Below are positions 47,966-58,950 of a DNA stretch of 64,000 nucleotides, piece by piece (position 1 is the first letter of the stretch; each line of letters opens with the position of its first letter). The notes under the pieces are model-generated. The model saw nothing but the letters and a program-made list of their open reading frames with translations, was not told the origin of the DNA and made no database searches. A program made the translations under genes and the position numbers. Origin of the DNA: Balaenoptera acutorostrata. Its lineage: Eukaryota; Chordata; Mammalia; Artiodactyla; Balaenopteridae. The DNA lies in the NCBI RefSeq assembly GCF_949987535.1, contig NC_080081.1, positions 35,752,428-35,816,427 on the forward strand, given 5' to 3'.

Positions 47966-49384
47966 ACTAAATCAATAAAATTAGAAATAAAAAAGGAGAA
48001 GTTACAATAGGCACCACAGAAATACAAAGGATCATAAAAGATTTCTACAGGCAACTATATGCTAATAAAATGGAAAACTTAGGAGAAATGGACAAATTCT
48101 TAGAAAGGTACAATCTCCCAAGACTGAACCAGTAAGAAATAGAAAATATGAACAGACAAATCACAAATATTGGAATTGAAACTATGGTTACAGAACTCCC
48201 AACAAACAAAAGTCTAGGAACGGACGGCTTCACAGGAAAATTCTATCAAATATTTAGAGAAGAGGTAACACCTATTCTTCTGAAACTATTCCAAAAAATT
48301 ACAGAGGAAGGAATACGCCCAAACTCATTCTATGAGGCCACCATCACCATGACACTAAAACTAGACAAAGAAACAACACGAAAGAAGAAAATTATAGGCA
48401 AATATCACTGATGAACATAGAAGCAAAAAATCTCAACAAAATGCTAGAAAACCAATCCAAAAATATATTAAAAGGATCATACAACATAATCAGGTGGGAT
48501 TTATCCCAGGGATGCAAGGATTCTTCAATATCCACAAATCCATCAGTGTGATATATCACATTAACAAATTGAAGAGTAAAAACCATATGATCATCTCAAT
48601 AGATGCAGAAAAAAGCTTTTGACAAAATTCAACACCCATTATGATAAAAACTCTCCAGAAAGTGGGCATAGAGTGACCATATCTCAACATAATCAAGAGC
48701 ATATATGAAAAACCCACAGCAAACATCATACTCTATGGTAAAAAGACGAAAGCATTTCCTCTAAGATAAGGAAAAGGACAAGGTTGTCCACTGTTGTTAC
48801 TTTTAGTCAACAGAGTTTTGGAAGTCCTAACCATGGCAATCAGAGAAGAAAAAGAAATAAAAGTAATCCAAATTGGAAAAGAAGAAGTAAAGCAGCCACT
48901 GTTTGCCGATAACATCATACTATACACAGGACATCCTAAAGATGCTATCAGAAAATTACTAGACTTCATGAATGAATTTGGTAAAGTTTCAGGGTATAAA
49001 ATTAATACACGGAAGTCTGTTGCATTTCTATACACTAACAATGAAAAATCAGAAAGAGAAATTAAGGAAGCAATCATATTTATCATTGCAACAAAAAGAA
49101 TTAAATACCTAAGAATAAACTTACCTAAGGAGGCAAAAGACTTGTACTCCGAAAACTATAAGACACTGATAAAAGTAATCTAAGATGACACAAACAGATG
49201 GAAAGATATACCATGTTCTTGGATTGGGAGAATCAACAGTGCCAAAATGATATACTATCCAAGGCAATCTATAGATTCAATGCAATCCCTATCAAATTAC
49301 CAATGGCATTTTCTGCAGATTTAGAGCAAAAAATCTTAAAATTTTATGGAAACACAAAAGATTCCGAATAGCCAAGAGAATCTT
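47966..49384 (+). mobile_element. Twin-primed old L1, inverted 5' part (left block)
   Basis: Plus orientation, starting within ORF2 upstream of the RT (aataaaattagaaataaaaa) and running through the RT. Frames 48148-48411 (TNKSLGTDGFTGKFYQIF) and 48794-49183 (RT end). The catalytic box reads FADN instead of FADD (48902-48913), so the second aspartate is lost. Broken by L1 no. 3 at 49384; it continues at 58677. Confidence 0.9.
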
Positions 49385-49510
49385 CTTTTTTTTTTTTTTA
49401 ACATCTTGATTGGAGTATAATTGCTTTACAATGGTGTGTTAGTTTCTGCTGTATAACAAAGCAAATCAGCTATATATATACATACATCCCCATATTGCCT
49501 CCCTCTTGTG

Positions 49511-49540
49511 TCTCCCTCCCACCCTCCTTATCCCACCCCT
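49511..49540 (-). promoter_or_regulatory. L1 no. 3 3' UTR polypurine tract
   Basis: G-rich on the L1 sense strand, with fewer GGG blocks than L1 no. 1 because one block is lost and ctta interrupts the run. Confidence 0.7.
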
Positions 49541-49764
49541 CTGGGTGGAGATAAAGCACCAAGCACCGAGGTGATCTCCTAGTGCTATGCAGCTGCTTCC
49601 CACTAGCTATCTATTTTACATTTGGTAGTGTATATATGTCTATCCCACTCTCACTTCATCCCAGCTTAATCTTCCCCCTCCCCGTATCCTCAAGTCCATT
49701 CTCTACGTCTGTGTCTTTATTCCTGTCCTGCCATTAGGTTCTTCAGAAGCTTTTTTTTTTTTTT

Positions 49765-52700
49765 TTAGATTCCGTATATATGTGTTAGTGTATGGTATTT
49801 GTTTTTCTCTTTCTGACTTATTCCACTCTGTATGACAGTCTCTAGGTGCATCCACCTCACTACAAATAACTCAATTTCATTTCCTTTTATGCCTGAGCAA
49901 TATTCCCTTGTATATACGTGCCACATCTTCTTTATCCATTCATCTGTCCATGGACACTTAGGTTGCTTCCACGTCCTGGCTATTGTAAATAGAGCTGCAA
50001 AGAACATTGTGGTACCGACTCTTTTTGAATTATGGTGTTTTCAGTGTATATGTCCAGTAGTGTGATTGCAGGGTCGTATGGTCATTCTAGTTTTAGTTTT
50101 TTGAGGAACCTCTATACTGTTCTCCATAGTGGCCATATCAATTTATTTTCACACCAACAGTGCAAGAGGGTTCCCTTTTCTCCACACCCTCTCCAGCATT
50201 TATTGTTTGTAGATTTTCTGATGATGGCCATTCTGACTGGTGTGAGGAGATACCTCACTGTAGTTTTGATTTGCATTTCTCTAATGATTAGTGATATTGA
50301 GAATCCTTTCATGTGTTTGTTGGCAATCTGTATATCCTCTTTGGAGAAATGTCTATTTAGGTCTTCTGCCCTTTTTTGGGGGTGGGTTATTTGTTTTTTT
50401 CATATTGAGCTGCATTTGGTGCTTGTATATTTTGGAGATTAATCTTTTGTCAGATGCTTCATTTACAAATGTTTTCTCCCATTCTGTGGGGTATCTTTTC
50501 GTCTTGATTATGTTTTCCATTGCTGTGCAAAAGCTTTTAGATTTCATTAGGTCCCATTTGTTTATTTTTGTTTTTATTTCCATTTCTCTAGGAGGTGGGT
50601 CAAAAAGACCTTGCTGTGATTTATATCATGGAGTGTTCTGCCTATGTTTTCCTCTAAGAGTTTTATAGTGTCTGGCCTTATATTTAGGCCTTTAAACCAC
50701 TTTGAGTTTATTTTTGTGCATGTGGTTAAAAGTGTTCATTTTCTTTCTTTTATATGAAGCTGTCCAGTTTTCCCAGGACCAAGTATTGAAGGAGCTGTCT
50801 TTTCTCCATTGTATATTATTGCTTCCTTTATCAAAGATAATGTGACCATATCTGTGTGGGTTTATCTCTGGGCTTTCTATCCTTTTCCATCTATATTTCT
50901 GGTTTTGTGCCAGTACCATACTGTCTTGGTTACTGTAGCTTTGTAGTATAGTCTGAAAACAGGAAGCTTGCTTCCTCCAGCTCCGTTTTTCTTTCTCAAG
51001 ATTGCTTTGGCTATTTGGGGTCTTTTGTGTTTCCATACAAATTGTGAAATTGTCTGTTCTAGTTCTGTGAAATATCCCATTGGTAGTTTGATAGCGATTG
51101 CATTGAATCTGTAGATTGCTTTGGGTAGTATAGTCATTTTCACAATGCTGAATATTCTAATCCAAGAATATGGTATATCTCTCCATCTGTTTGTATCATC
51201 TTTCATCTTTCATCGGTGTCTTATAGTTTTCTGCATATAAAATGCATACTATTTTGTCTCCTTAGGTAGGTTTATTCCTATGTATTTTATTCTTTGTGTT
51301 GCAATGGTAAATGGGGGTGTTTCCTTAATTTCTCTCTCAGATTAATCATCATTAGTGTATAAGAATGCAAGAGATTTCTGTACATTAATTTTGTATCCTG
51401 CTACTTTACCAAATTCATTGATTAGCTCTAGTAGTTTTCTGGTAGCATGTTTAGGATTCTCTATGTATAGTATCATGTCATCTGCAAACAGTGACAGTTT
51501 TATTTCTTCTTTTCAGATTTGGATTCCTTTTATTTCTTTTTCTTCTCTGATTGCTGTGGCTAAAACTTCCAAAACTATGTTGAATGATAGTGGTGAGAGT
51601 GGAAAACCTTGTCTTTTTCCAGATCTTAGTGGAAATGCTTTCAGTTTTTCACCATTGAGAATGATGTTGGCTGTGGGTTTGTCATATATGACTTTTATTA
51701 TGTTAAGGTAAGTTCCATCTCTGCCTACTTTCTGGAGGGTTTTTATCATAAATGGGTGTTGAATTTTGTCAAAAGCCTTTTCTGCATCTATGGAGATGAT
51801 CATATGGTTTTTCGCCTTCAATTTGTTAATATGGTGTATCACATTGAATGATTTACTTATAGTGAAGAATCCTTGCATTCCTGGGATAAACCCCATTTGA
51901 TCATGGTGTACGATCCTTTTAATGTGCTGTTGGATTCTGTTCGCTAGTATTTTGTTGAGGATTTTTTGCATCTATGTTCATTAGCAGTATTTGCCTGTAG
52001 TTTTCCTTTTTTGTGGCTCTTTCTCTGGTTTTGGTATCAGGGCGATGGTGGCCTCATAGAATGAGTTTGGAAATGTTCCTCCCTCTGCTATATTTTGGAA
52101 GATTTTGATAAGGAAAAGTATTAGCTCTTCTCTAAATGTTTGATAGAATTAGCCTGTAAAGCCATATGGTCCTGGGCTTTTGTTTGTTGGAAGATTTTTA
52201 ATCACAGTTTCAATTTCAGGGCTTGTGATTGGTCTGTTTATATTTTCTACTTCTTCCTGGTTCAGTCTCGGAAGTTTGTGCTTTTCTAAGAATTTGTCCA
52301 TTTCTTCAAGGTTGTCCATTTCATTGGCATAGAGTTGCTTGTAGTAATGTCTCATGATCCTTTGTATTTCTACAGTGTCAGTTGTTACTTTTCTTTTTTC
52401 ATTTCTAATTCTGTTGATTTGAGTCTTCTCCCTTTTTTTTCTTGATAACTCTGGCTAATGGTTTATCAGTTTTGTTTATCTTCTCAAAGAACCAGCTTTT
52501 ACTTTTATTGATCTTTGTTATCATTTCCTTCATTTGTTTCTCATTTATTTCTGATCTGATCTTTTTGATTTCTTTCCTTCTGCTAACATTGGGGTTTCTT
52601 TTGTTTTTCTTTCTCTAATTGCTTTAGGTGTAAGGTTAGGTTGTTTATTTGAGATGTTTCTAGTTTCTTGAGATAGAATTGTATTGTTATAAACTTCCCT

Positions 52701-53580
52701 CTTAGAACTTCTTTTGCTACATCATATAAGTTTTGTGTCATCGTGTTTTCATTGTCATTTGTTTTTGGTATTTTTTGATTTCCTCTTTGATTTCTTCAGT
52801 GATCTCTTGGTTCTTTAGTAGTGTACTGTTTATCATACATGTGTTTGTATTTTTTACAAGTTTTTTCCTGTGATTGATATGTAGTCTCATAGCGTTGTGG
52901 TCGAAAGATACATGATATGATTTCAATTTTCTTAAATTTACCAAGGCTTGATTTGTGATCCAAGATATGCTCTATCCTGGAGAATGTTCCATGAGCACTG
53001 GAGAAGAAAGTGTAATCTGCTGTTTTTGGATGGAATGTACTATAAATATCAATTAAGTCCATCTTGTTTAATGTATCATTTGAAGCTTGTGTTTCCCTAT
53101 TTTTTTCATTTTGAATGATTTGTCCATTGGTGAAAGTGGAGTATTAAAGTCCCCCATTGTGATTGTGCTACTGTCAATTTTCCTTTTAATGGCTGTTAGC
53201 ATTTGCTTTATGTATTGAGGTGTTCCTATGTTGGTTGCATAAATATTTACACTTGTTATATCTTCTTCTTGGATCGATCCCTTGATCATTATGTAGTGTC
53301 CTTCTTTGTCTCTTGTAATAATTTTTATCTTAAAGTCTATTTTGTCTGATTTAAATATTGCTACTCCAGCTTTCTTTTGATTTCCATTTGCATGGAATAA
53401 CTTTTTCCATCCCCTCACTTTCAGTCTGTATGTGTCCGTAGGTCTGAAGTGGGTCTCTTGTAGACAGCATATGTATGGGTCTTGTTTTTGTATCCATTCA
53501 GCCAGTCTGTGTCTTTTGGTTGGAGTATTTAATCCATTTACATTTAAGGTAGTTATCAATATGTATGTTTGTATTACCAT
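49765..53580 (-). pseudogene. L1 ORF2 no. 3, disabled
   Basis: Starts with ATG at 53580; the first 170 codons of the endonuclease are open (LNVNGLN, QETHF, GDFNTPLS). The frame shifts near 53100, and the SDH catalytic segment is out of frame near 52900. The RT is split into frames at 52149-52355 and 51513-51971 ([25 protein letters not shown]), with FADD intact at 51477-51488. Further breaks lie before 51206, 50583 and 50312. In the C-terminal Cys motif (about 50145-50190) the last cysteine is replaced (HCWCEN). The ORF ends at 49765. Non-functional. Confidence 0.94.
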
Positions 53581-53652
53581 TTTCTTAATTGTTTGGGTTT
53601 TTTTATTGTAAGTCCTTTCCTTCTCTTGTGTTTCCTGCCTAAAGAGTTTCCT

Positions 53653-54522
53653 TTAGCATATTTGTAGAGCTGGTTTGGTGGTGCTGAATTCTCTTAGCTT
53701 CTGCTTGTCTGTGAAGATTTTAATTTCTCTGTTGAATCTGAATGAGATCCTTGCTGGGTAGAGTAACCTTGGTTGTAGGTTTTCCCCTTTCATTACTTTA
53801 AATATATCCTGCCAGTCCCTTCTTGCTTGCAGAGTTTCTGCTGAAAGATAAGCTGTTAACCTTATGGGGGTTCCCTTGTATGTTAGTTGTTGCTTTTCCC
53901 TTGCTGCTTTTAATATTTTATCTTTGTATTTAATTTCTGATATTTTGATTAATATGTGTCTTGGCGTGTTTCCCCTTCGATTTATCCTGTATGGGACTCT
54001 CTGCACTTCCTGGACTTAATTGACTATTTCCTATCCCATATTAGGGAAGTTTTCAACTATAATCTCCTCAAATATTTTCTCAGTCCCTTTCTTTTTCTCT
54101 TCTCCTTCTGGGACCCCTATAATTCGAATGTTGGTGTGTTTAATGTTGTCCCAGAGGTCTCTGAGATTCTCCTCAATTCTTTTTTGTTTATTCTGCTCTG
54201 CGGTAGTTATTTCCACTATTTTATCTTGCAGGTCACTTATCCGTTCTTCTGCCTCAGTTATTCTGCTATTGATCCCTTCTAGAGAATTTTTAATTTCATT
54301 CATTGTGTTCTTCATCATTGTTTGTTTGCTCTTTAGTTCTTCCAGGTCTTCGTTAAACATTTCTTGTATTTTCTCCATTCTATTTCCAAGATTTTGGATC
54401 ACCTTTACTATCATTACTCTGAATTCTTTTTCAGGTAGACTGCCTATTTCCTCGTCATTTGTTTTGTCTGGAGGATTTTTACATTGCTCCTTCATCTGTT
54501 ACATATTTCTCTGTCTTCTCAT
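53653..54522 (-). pseudogene. L1 ORF1 no. 3, disabled
   Basis: ATG at 54522 (MRRQRN), but the eighth codon is TAA; the frame is then open from 54495 to 54031 (coiled coil, RDLWDNIK, IIGVPEGEE). Two more stops follow within a few codons (TAG near 54031, TAA near 54020). The same frame then continues in register to 53653 (RVPYRINRRGN, QDIFKVMKGENLQPRLLYPA). One inserted base near 53660 moves the reading off the usual LKELL-like end. Confidence 0.92.
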
Positions 54523-55023
54523 TTTGCTTAACTTACTGTGTTTGGTGTCTCCGTTTCGCAGGCTGCAGGTTCGTAGTTCCCATTGTTTTTGGGGTCTGCT
54601 CCCAGTGACTAAGGTTGGTTCAGTGTGTTGTGTAGGCTTCCGGGTGGAGGGGACTGGTTCCTGTGTTCTGGTGGGTGAGGCTGGATCTTGTCTTTCTGGT
54701 GGGCAGGACCATGTCTGGTGGTGTTTTTTTTTTGGTGTCTGTCAACTTATTATGATTTTAGGTAGCCTCTCTGTTAATGGGTGTTCCTGTGTTGCTAATT
54801 GTTTGGCATAGGGTGTCTAGCACTTAGCCTGTTGGTCGTTGAGTGGAGCTGGGTCTTGCATTGAGATGGAGATCTCTCAGATAGCTTTTTCTTTTGATAT
54901 TACGTGGGACTGGGAGGTCTCTGGTGAACCAATGTCCTGAACTCGGCTCTCCCACCTCAGAGGCTCAGGCCTGACACCCAGCCAGAGCACCAAGACCCTG
55001 TCAGCCACACGGCTCAGAAGAAA

Positions 55024-55117
55024 ATGGAGAAAGAGAAAGAAAGAAGGAAAGAAAGAAAGAAAGAAGGAAAGAAAGAAAGAAAGAAAGAAAGAAAGAAGGA
55101 AGAAGAAAGAAATAATT
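55024..55117. repeat. (GAAA)n / GAAGG repeat in L1 no. 3 5' UTR
   Basis: About 90 bases of GAAA with occasional GGAAA, expanded compared with the equivalent short AG-rich stretch in L1 no. 1 (15535) and no. 2 (27935). Confidence 0.93.
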
Positions 55118-55134
55118 AAATATAATAAAGTTTT

Positions 55135-57029
55135 TTTTTTTTTTTTTTTTTGGAAACAACAGGAATTTATTCACTTATAAAACTGGAAAGTCTTAGGCAT
55201 GACTTCATCCAGGGCTACAGTCGAGAATCTCAGTTCTCCCCCAAACCAGTCAATGTGGCTGAGTCATATGCTGGGCACAGAGTTCCTAAGATTCGGTTAT
55301 GAGGTGCAACACTTTGAAGCACCGTGAGTGGGGTGGTGAACGCTCCCCTCAGTGACCAGCTGAACCTCGGAGGCGTTTTGCAGAGAGTATGCTTTTTTGT
55401 AACTTCTCTTTTCTGCTTTGTCTTAGCTGTGGCCATTCCAGGCCCACCCGGCCCTCCAGGACAGCCAGGGCTTCCCGGATCCAGGAACCTGGTCAGTATT
55501 ATCATCAGTGTGTCTTCACCCTTCTGCTTTGGATGGGTTTCCTTAGAACTTTGGCTGCAGTGTTTAGGGGCTGGCACACCTTCTCTGTTGGAGTTAGGCC
55601 TCCATGACAATAGAAATGGTATAATTTCACTAACAGGGTATTTATTATCTCTTTGGATGACTTATTAAGTAAAAAGATACAGACTACAAAATCATTTATG
55701 ATTTAAGTTCCACCTTTCCAATCCTTAATTGACTAAACTAACAAGAGCCAATCATATTACATCAAAAAACACAGGCACAAGACTAAACAACATCACAGGA
55801 GGCCCTGTGCTGGTTACATTTCCCCTGGGTAATGCAGCCTTCTCCATTCTACCAAAGGATGTCTCTTGTACCTTGTTACCCTGCAGATCACTGGAGCAGG
55901 ATATGGCACACAGAGACTATTGTGATGCACAGAAAGAGGGACAAATACCTCATTAGGATGTCAGGAGTCCTAGGAATGCTCTTTGGTCTTTGATAGATTT
56001 TATTTGGAAATTTGGGCTGCCAGATGAAGAACTGTCCAACAGTAGATGGAATTTCGATATTTGGTACCTTTGGGGGATGCCTAAGTCATTTTAATCACAA
56101 AGTCATCTTCAAAGCTAGGTGAAAATTACGTTTTTATAATCTTTCTCAGTTGAAAAGAAAAATAACAGCTTCCTTGGTTGATATTTCTTTGAGGCTTGAT
56201 ACTTCTCAATAGATTTTTCCAGCTTTTATGCCTGTGCCTGGATAGGCCAAGATGGCTGTCTGATCTTTGGCAATTTTCTAGACAGAGAAATTACAGACCC
56301 CCATTTTCTGCTGTGTATTTAATACTGGAACTACCCAGCCAGGCAAAAAAGATTCAAGACGTAGGTAGAGTAACTCACTTGCTTACATTTCTTTCTCCAA
56401 ATGAAAAGAAATTTGAAACCCTGTAAGGATCAGCATGAACTAACAAAACACGTGTAACAATGTTGGTGCCATTGTGCAGCTCACACAAATGGAAGTGGCA
56501 AAACTTACCAATGATTTTGCCAATACCAACATCCAACAGAGCCAACTCTGTTAACAGTTTTTTGTTTTTTGTTTTTTTACAAGAGATAAATAGACTGACA
56601 CCAAGCATTGTACATGGATGACCACAACAAAAGCAACAATAATTGCAGTTACCAAACATGAAACACACTCATACTATGTCATAATATTGACATTCAGTCC
56701 AGTAATCCTCCACTGTAACAGCTCCTTTACTTTGCAGTGAAAATTGATTTGTATATTCTTTGCCTCTGAGTCCTTGTGGGATTTTTTTTTTAATTAATTC
56801 AGACAGAAAGTCACAAAAATTATACTCATCCTCATCAGTTCACTCAGTCCCATGTAATTAATTTTTTTTTCATCTTGATCTTTTGTTAGCACTTTTATGA
56901 GTTCATCAGTTTTTCATTAGAGTTCTGAAAATGCTTATTCATTCAGTTCAGCAGTACAGTCAGTTACCAGAAACCTGTACTTGTCAGAGTCTTTTCCATG
57001 AATTTCTTGAAGATGAAATAATAATAATA
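55135..57029 (-). mobile_element. Retrocopy of a polyadenylated transcript, 1.9 kb
   Basis: Minus orientation: the T run at 55131-55151 is the poly(A) tail, and AATAAA on the minus strand (55166-55171) lies about 15 bases before it, a normal cleavage signal. The duplication ataataaagtttt is at 55122-55134 and 57030-57042. The body is unrelated to L1. I cannot identify the source gene. Minus-strand frames of up to 126 codons (55230-55610) have no recognisable domain. The body contains, antisense, a collagen-type exon. It may be a retrocopied noncoding or unspliced transcript, or an orphan L1 3' transduction. Confidence 0.8.
55427..55491 (+). pseudogene. Collagen-type exon fragment, captured in antisense
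   Basis: 65 bp between a polypyrimidine-rich acceptor (ttctgctttgtcttag, AG at 55425-55426) and a donor (GT at 55492-55493, gtcagt). In its frame it encodes VAIPGPPGPPGQPGLPGSRNL: four Gly-X-Y triplets plus flanks, fitting a triple-helix segment of a collagen. It begins two bases into a codon and ends on a codon boundary. The gene is not identified. It lies on the strand opposite to the retrocopied transcript, so the transcript was antisense to the collagen gene and kept intron sequence. Confidence 0.6.
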
Positions 57030-57039
57030 ATAATAAAGT

Positions 57040-57419
57040 TTTAAAATAGAAAATAAATTATTAAAAATAAAAAAGTAATAAAAAAAAAGAAAAAGAGAGA
57101 TAAAGCAAAGAGCAACAAAACCAAAAAACAAATCCACCAATGATAGGAAGCAATAAAATCTATACACACACACACAAAAAAAGAAAGGACGGTCAAAACT
57201 CTAGGACAAATGGCAAAAGGAAAGCTATACAGAAAATGTCACACAAAGTATTATACACATGCACACTCACAAAAATAGAAAAAGGAAAAAAATATATACA
57301 TATTATATATATATACATAAATTTAAAAAGGAAGAGAGCAACCAAATCAATAAACAAATCTACCAATGATAATAAACTCTAAATGCTAAACTAAGATAAG
57401 CATAAAACCTGTAACAAAT
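57040..57419. repeat. A-rich part of L1 no. 3 5' UTR, right of the insert
   Basis: AAATA, AAAAG and CACACA short repeats and a TA block (57301-57318). It resembles the matching A-rich part of L1 no. 2 at 27960-28240, including the phrase aatccaccaatgataggaag. Confidence 0.75.
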
Positions 57420-58641
57420 TAGATGCAGAAAACAAACCCCTAGTCTACAGTTGCTCCCAAAGTCCATTGCCTCAATTTTGGGATGATTCATTGTCTATTC
57501 AGGTATTCCAGAGATACTGGGTACATCAAGTTGATTGTGGAGTTTTAATCCACTGCTCCTGAGGCTGCTGGGAGAGATTTCCCTTTCTCTTCTTTGTTGG
57601 CACAGCTCCCGGGTTTCACCTTTGGATTTGGCCCCACCTCAGCGTGTAGGTCCCCTGAGGGCGTCTGTTCCCTCCCCAGACAGGATGGAGTTAAAGGAGC
57701 GGCTGATTAGGGGGTGTGGCTCACACAGGACAGGGGGAGGGAGGGGTATGCAATGTGAGGCAAACCCACAGTGGCAGAGGCCAGCATGACGTTGCAATAG
57801 CCTGAGGTGCACAGTGTGTTCTCCTGGGGAAGTTGTTCCTGGATCATGGGACCCTGGCAGTGGCTGGCTGCATGGGCTCCTGGAAGGGGAGGTGTGGATA
57901 GTGACCTGTGCTTGTACACAGGCTTCTTGGTGGCTATAGCAGCAGCCTTATCATTTCATGACCGTCTCTGGTGCCCACACTGATAGCTGTGGCTTGCGCC
58001 CATCTCTGGTGCTCCTTTAGGTGGTGCTCTGAATCCCCTCTCCTCACGTACCCTGAAACAATGGTCTTTTGCCTCTTCAGCACATCCAGACTTTTTCCTA
58101 GACTCCCTCTCAGCTAGCTATGGCACACTAGCCCCCTTCAGGCTGTGTTCACACAGCCAACCCCAGTCCTCTCCCTGGGATCTGACCTCCGAAATTCGAG
58201 CTTCAGCTCCCAGCCCCCACCTGCCCCAGTGGGTGAGCAGATAATTTGCTTAGGCTGGTGAGTGCTGGTCGACACTGATTCTCTGTGTGGGAATCTCTCT
58301 GCTTTGCCCTCTCCATCTCTGTTGTTATACTTTTCTCTGTGGCTCCGAAGATTCCCCCCGGCCCACTCCCCGTCTCCACCAGTGAAGGGGCTTCTTAGCG
58401 TCTGGAAACTTTTCCTCCTTCACAGCTCCCTCCCAGCAGTGCAGGTCCCGTCCCTATTCTTTTGTCTCTTTTTTTCCTTTTTTTCTTTTGCCCTACCAGG
58501 GTATGTGGGGAGTTTCTTGCCTCTTGGGAAGTCTGAGTTCTTCTGGCAGTGTTCAGTAGGTGTTCTGTAGGAGTTGGTCCACATGTAGATGTAGTTTTGA
58601 CGTATTTGTGTTGAGGAAGGTGATCTCCACGTCTTACTCCT

Positions 58642-58652
58642 CTGTCATCTTG
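58642..58652 (-). promoter_or_regulatory. Degenerate YY1-type site at L1 no. 3 5' end
   Basis: Minus strand reads CAAGATGACAG: the central GGC of the motif has become GAC, so binding is probably lost. Confidence 0.55.
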
Positions 58653-58676
58653 AAGGCACAGCTCCAAGGCAATCTT

Positions 58677-58950
58677 GAGAAAGAAAAACTGAGCTAGAGA
58701 AATCAGGCTCCCTTACTTCAGACTATACTATAAAGCTACAGTAATCAAAATAGTATGGTGCTAGCACAAAGACAGACTTACCGATCAATGGAACAGTATA
58801 GAAAGCCCAGAAATAAACTGACACAGCTATGATCAATTAATCTATGACAAAGGAGGCAAGAATATACAATGGAGAAAAGACAGTCTCTTAAATAAGTGGT
58901 GCTGGGAAAACTGGACAGCCACATGTAAAAGAATGAAATTAGAACACTCT
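58677..58950 (+). mobile_element. Twin-primed old L1, inverted 5' part (right block)
   Basis: Continues the ORF2 sense sequence broken at 49384: gagaaagaaaaactgagcta, then gtaatcaaaatagtatggtg, up to ttagaacactct (58939-58950). That end matches, on the other strand, the start of the 3' part at 47951-47964, as twin priming predicts. Confidence 0.9.

Larger units (their letters stand above)
49385..58663 (-). mobile_element. Full-length LINE-1 no. 3 (7.4 kb plus a 1.9-kb insert)
   Basis: Minus orientation: 3' UTR from 49385, ORF2 49765-53580, ORF1 53653-54522, 5' UTR 54523-58663 interrupted by a retrocopy (55135-57029). Inserted into the older L1 ORF2. The target duplication ccaagagaatctt (49372-49384) against ccaaggcaatctt (58664-58676) has two differences, so both copies have drifted. 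One 367-bp unit in the 5' UTR. Confidence 0.95.
54523..58663 (-). promoter_or_regulatory. L1 no. 3 5' UTR, split by an insert
   Basis: True 5' UTR is 54523-55134 plus 57030-58663. GT-rich, then GAAA and A-rich low complexity, then GC-rich (57540-58400) with few CpGs left. One 38-bp unit (near 57980). Confidence 0.8.

Noticed and set aside
55324..55668. A collagen gene in the window
   Set aside because: Only one 65-bp exon is present, inside a polyadenylated retrocopy in the opposite orientation and nested in an L1. No other Gly-X-Y exons occur on either strand.
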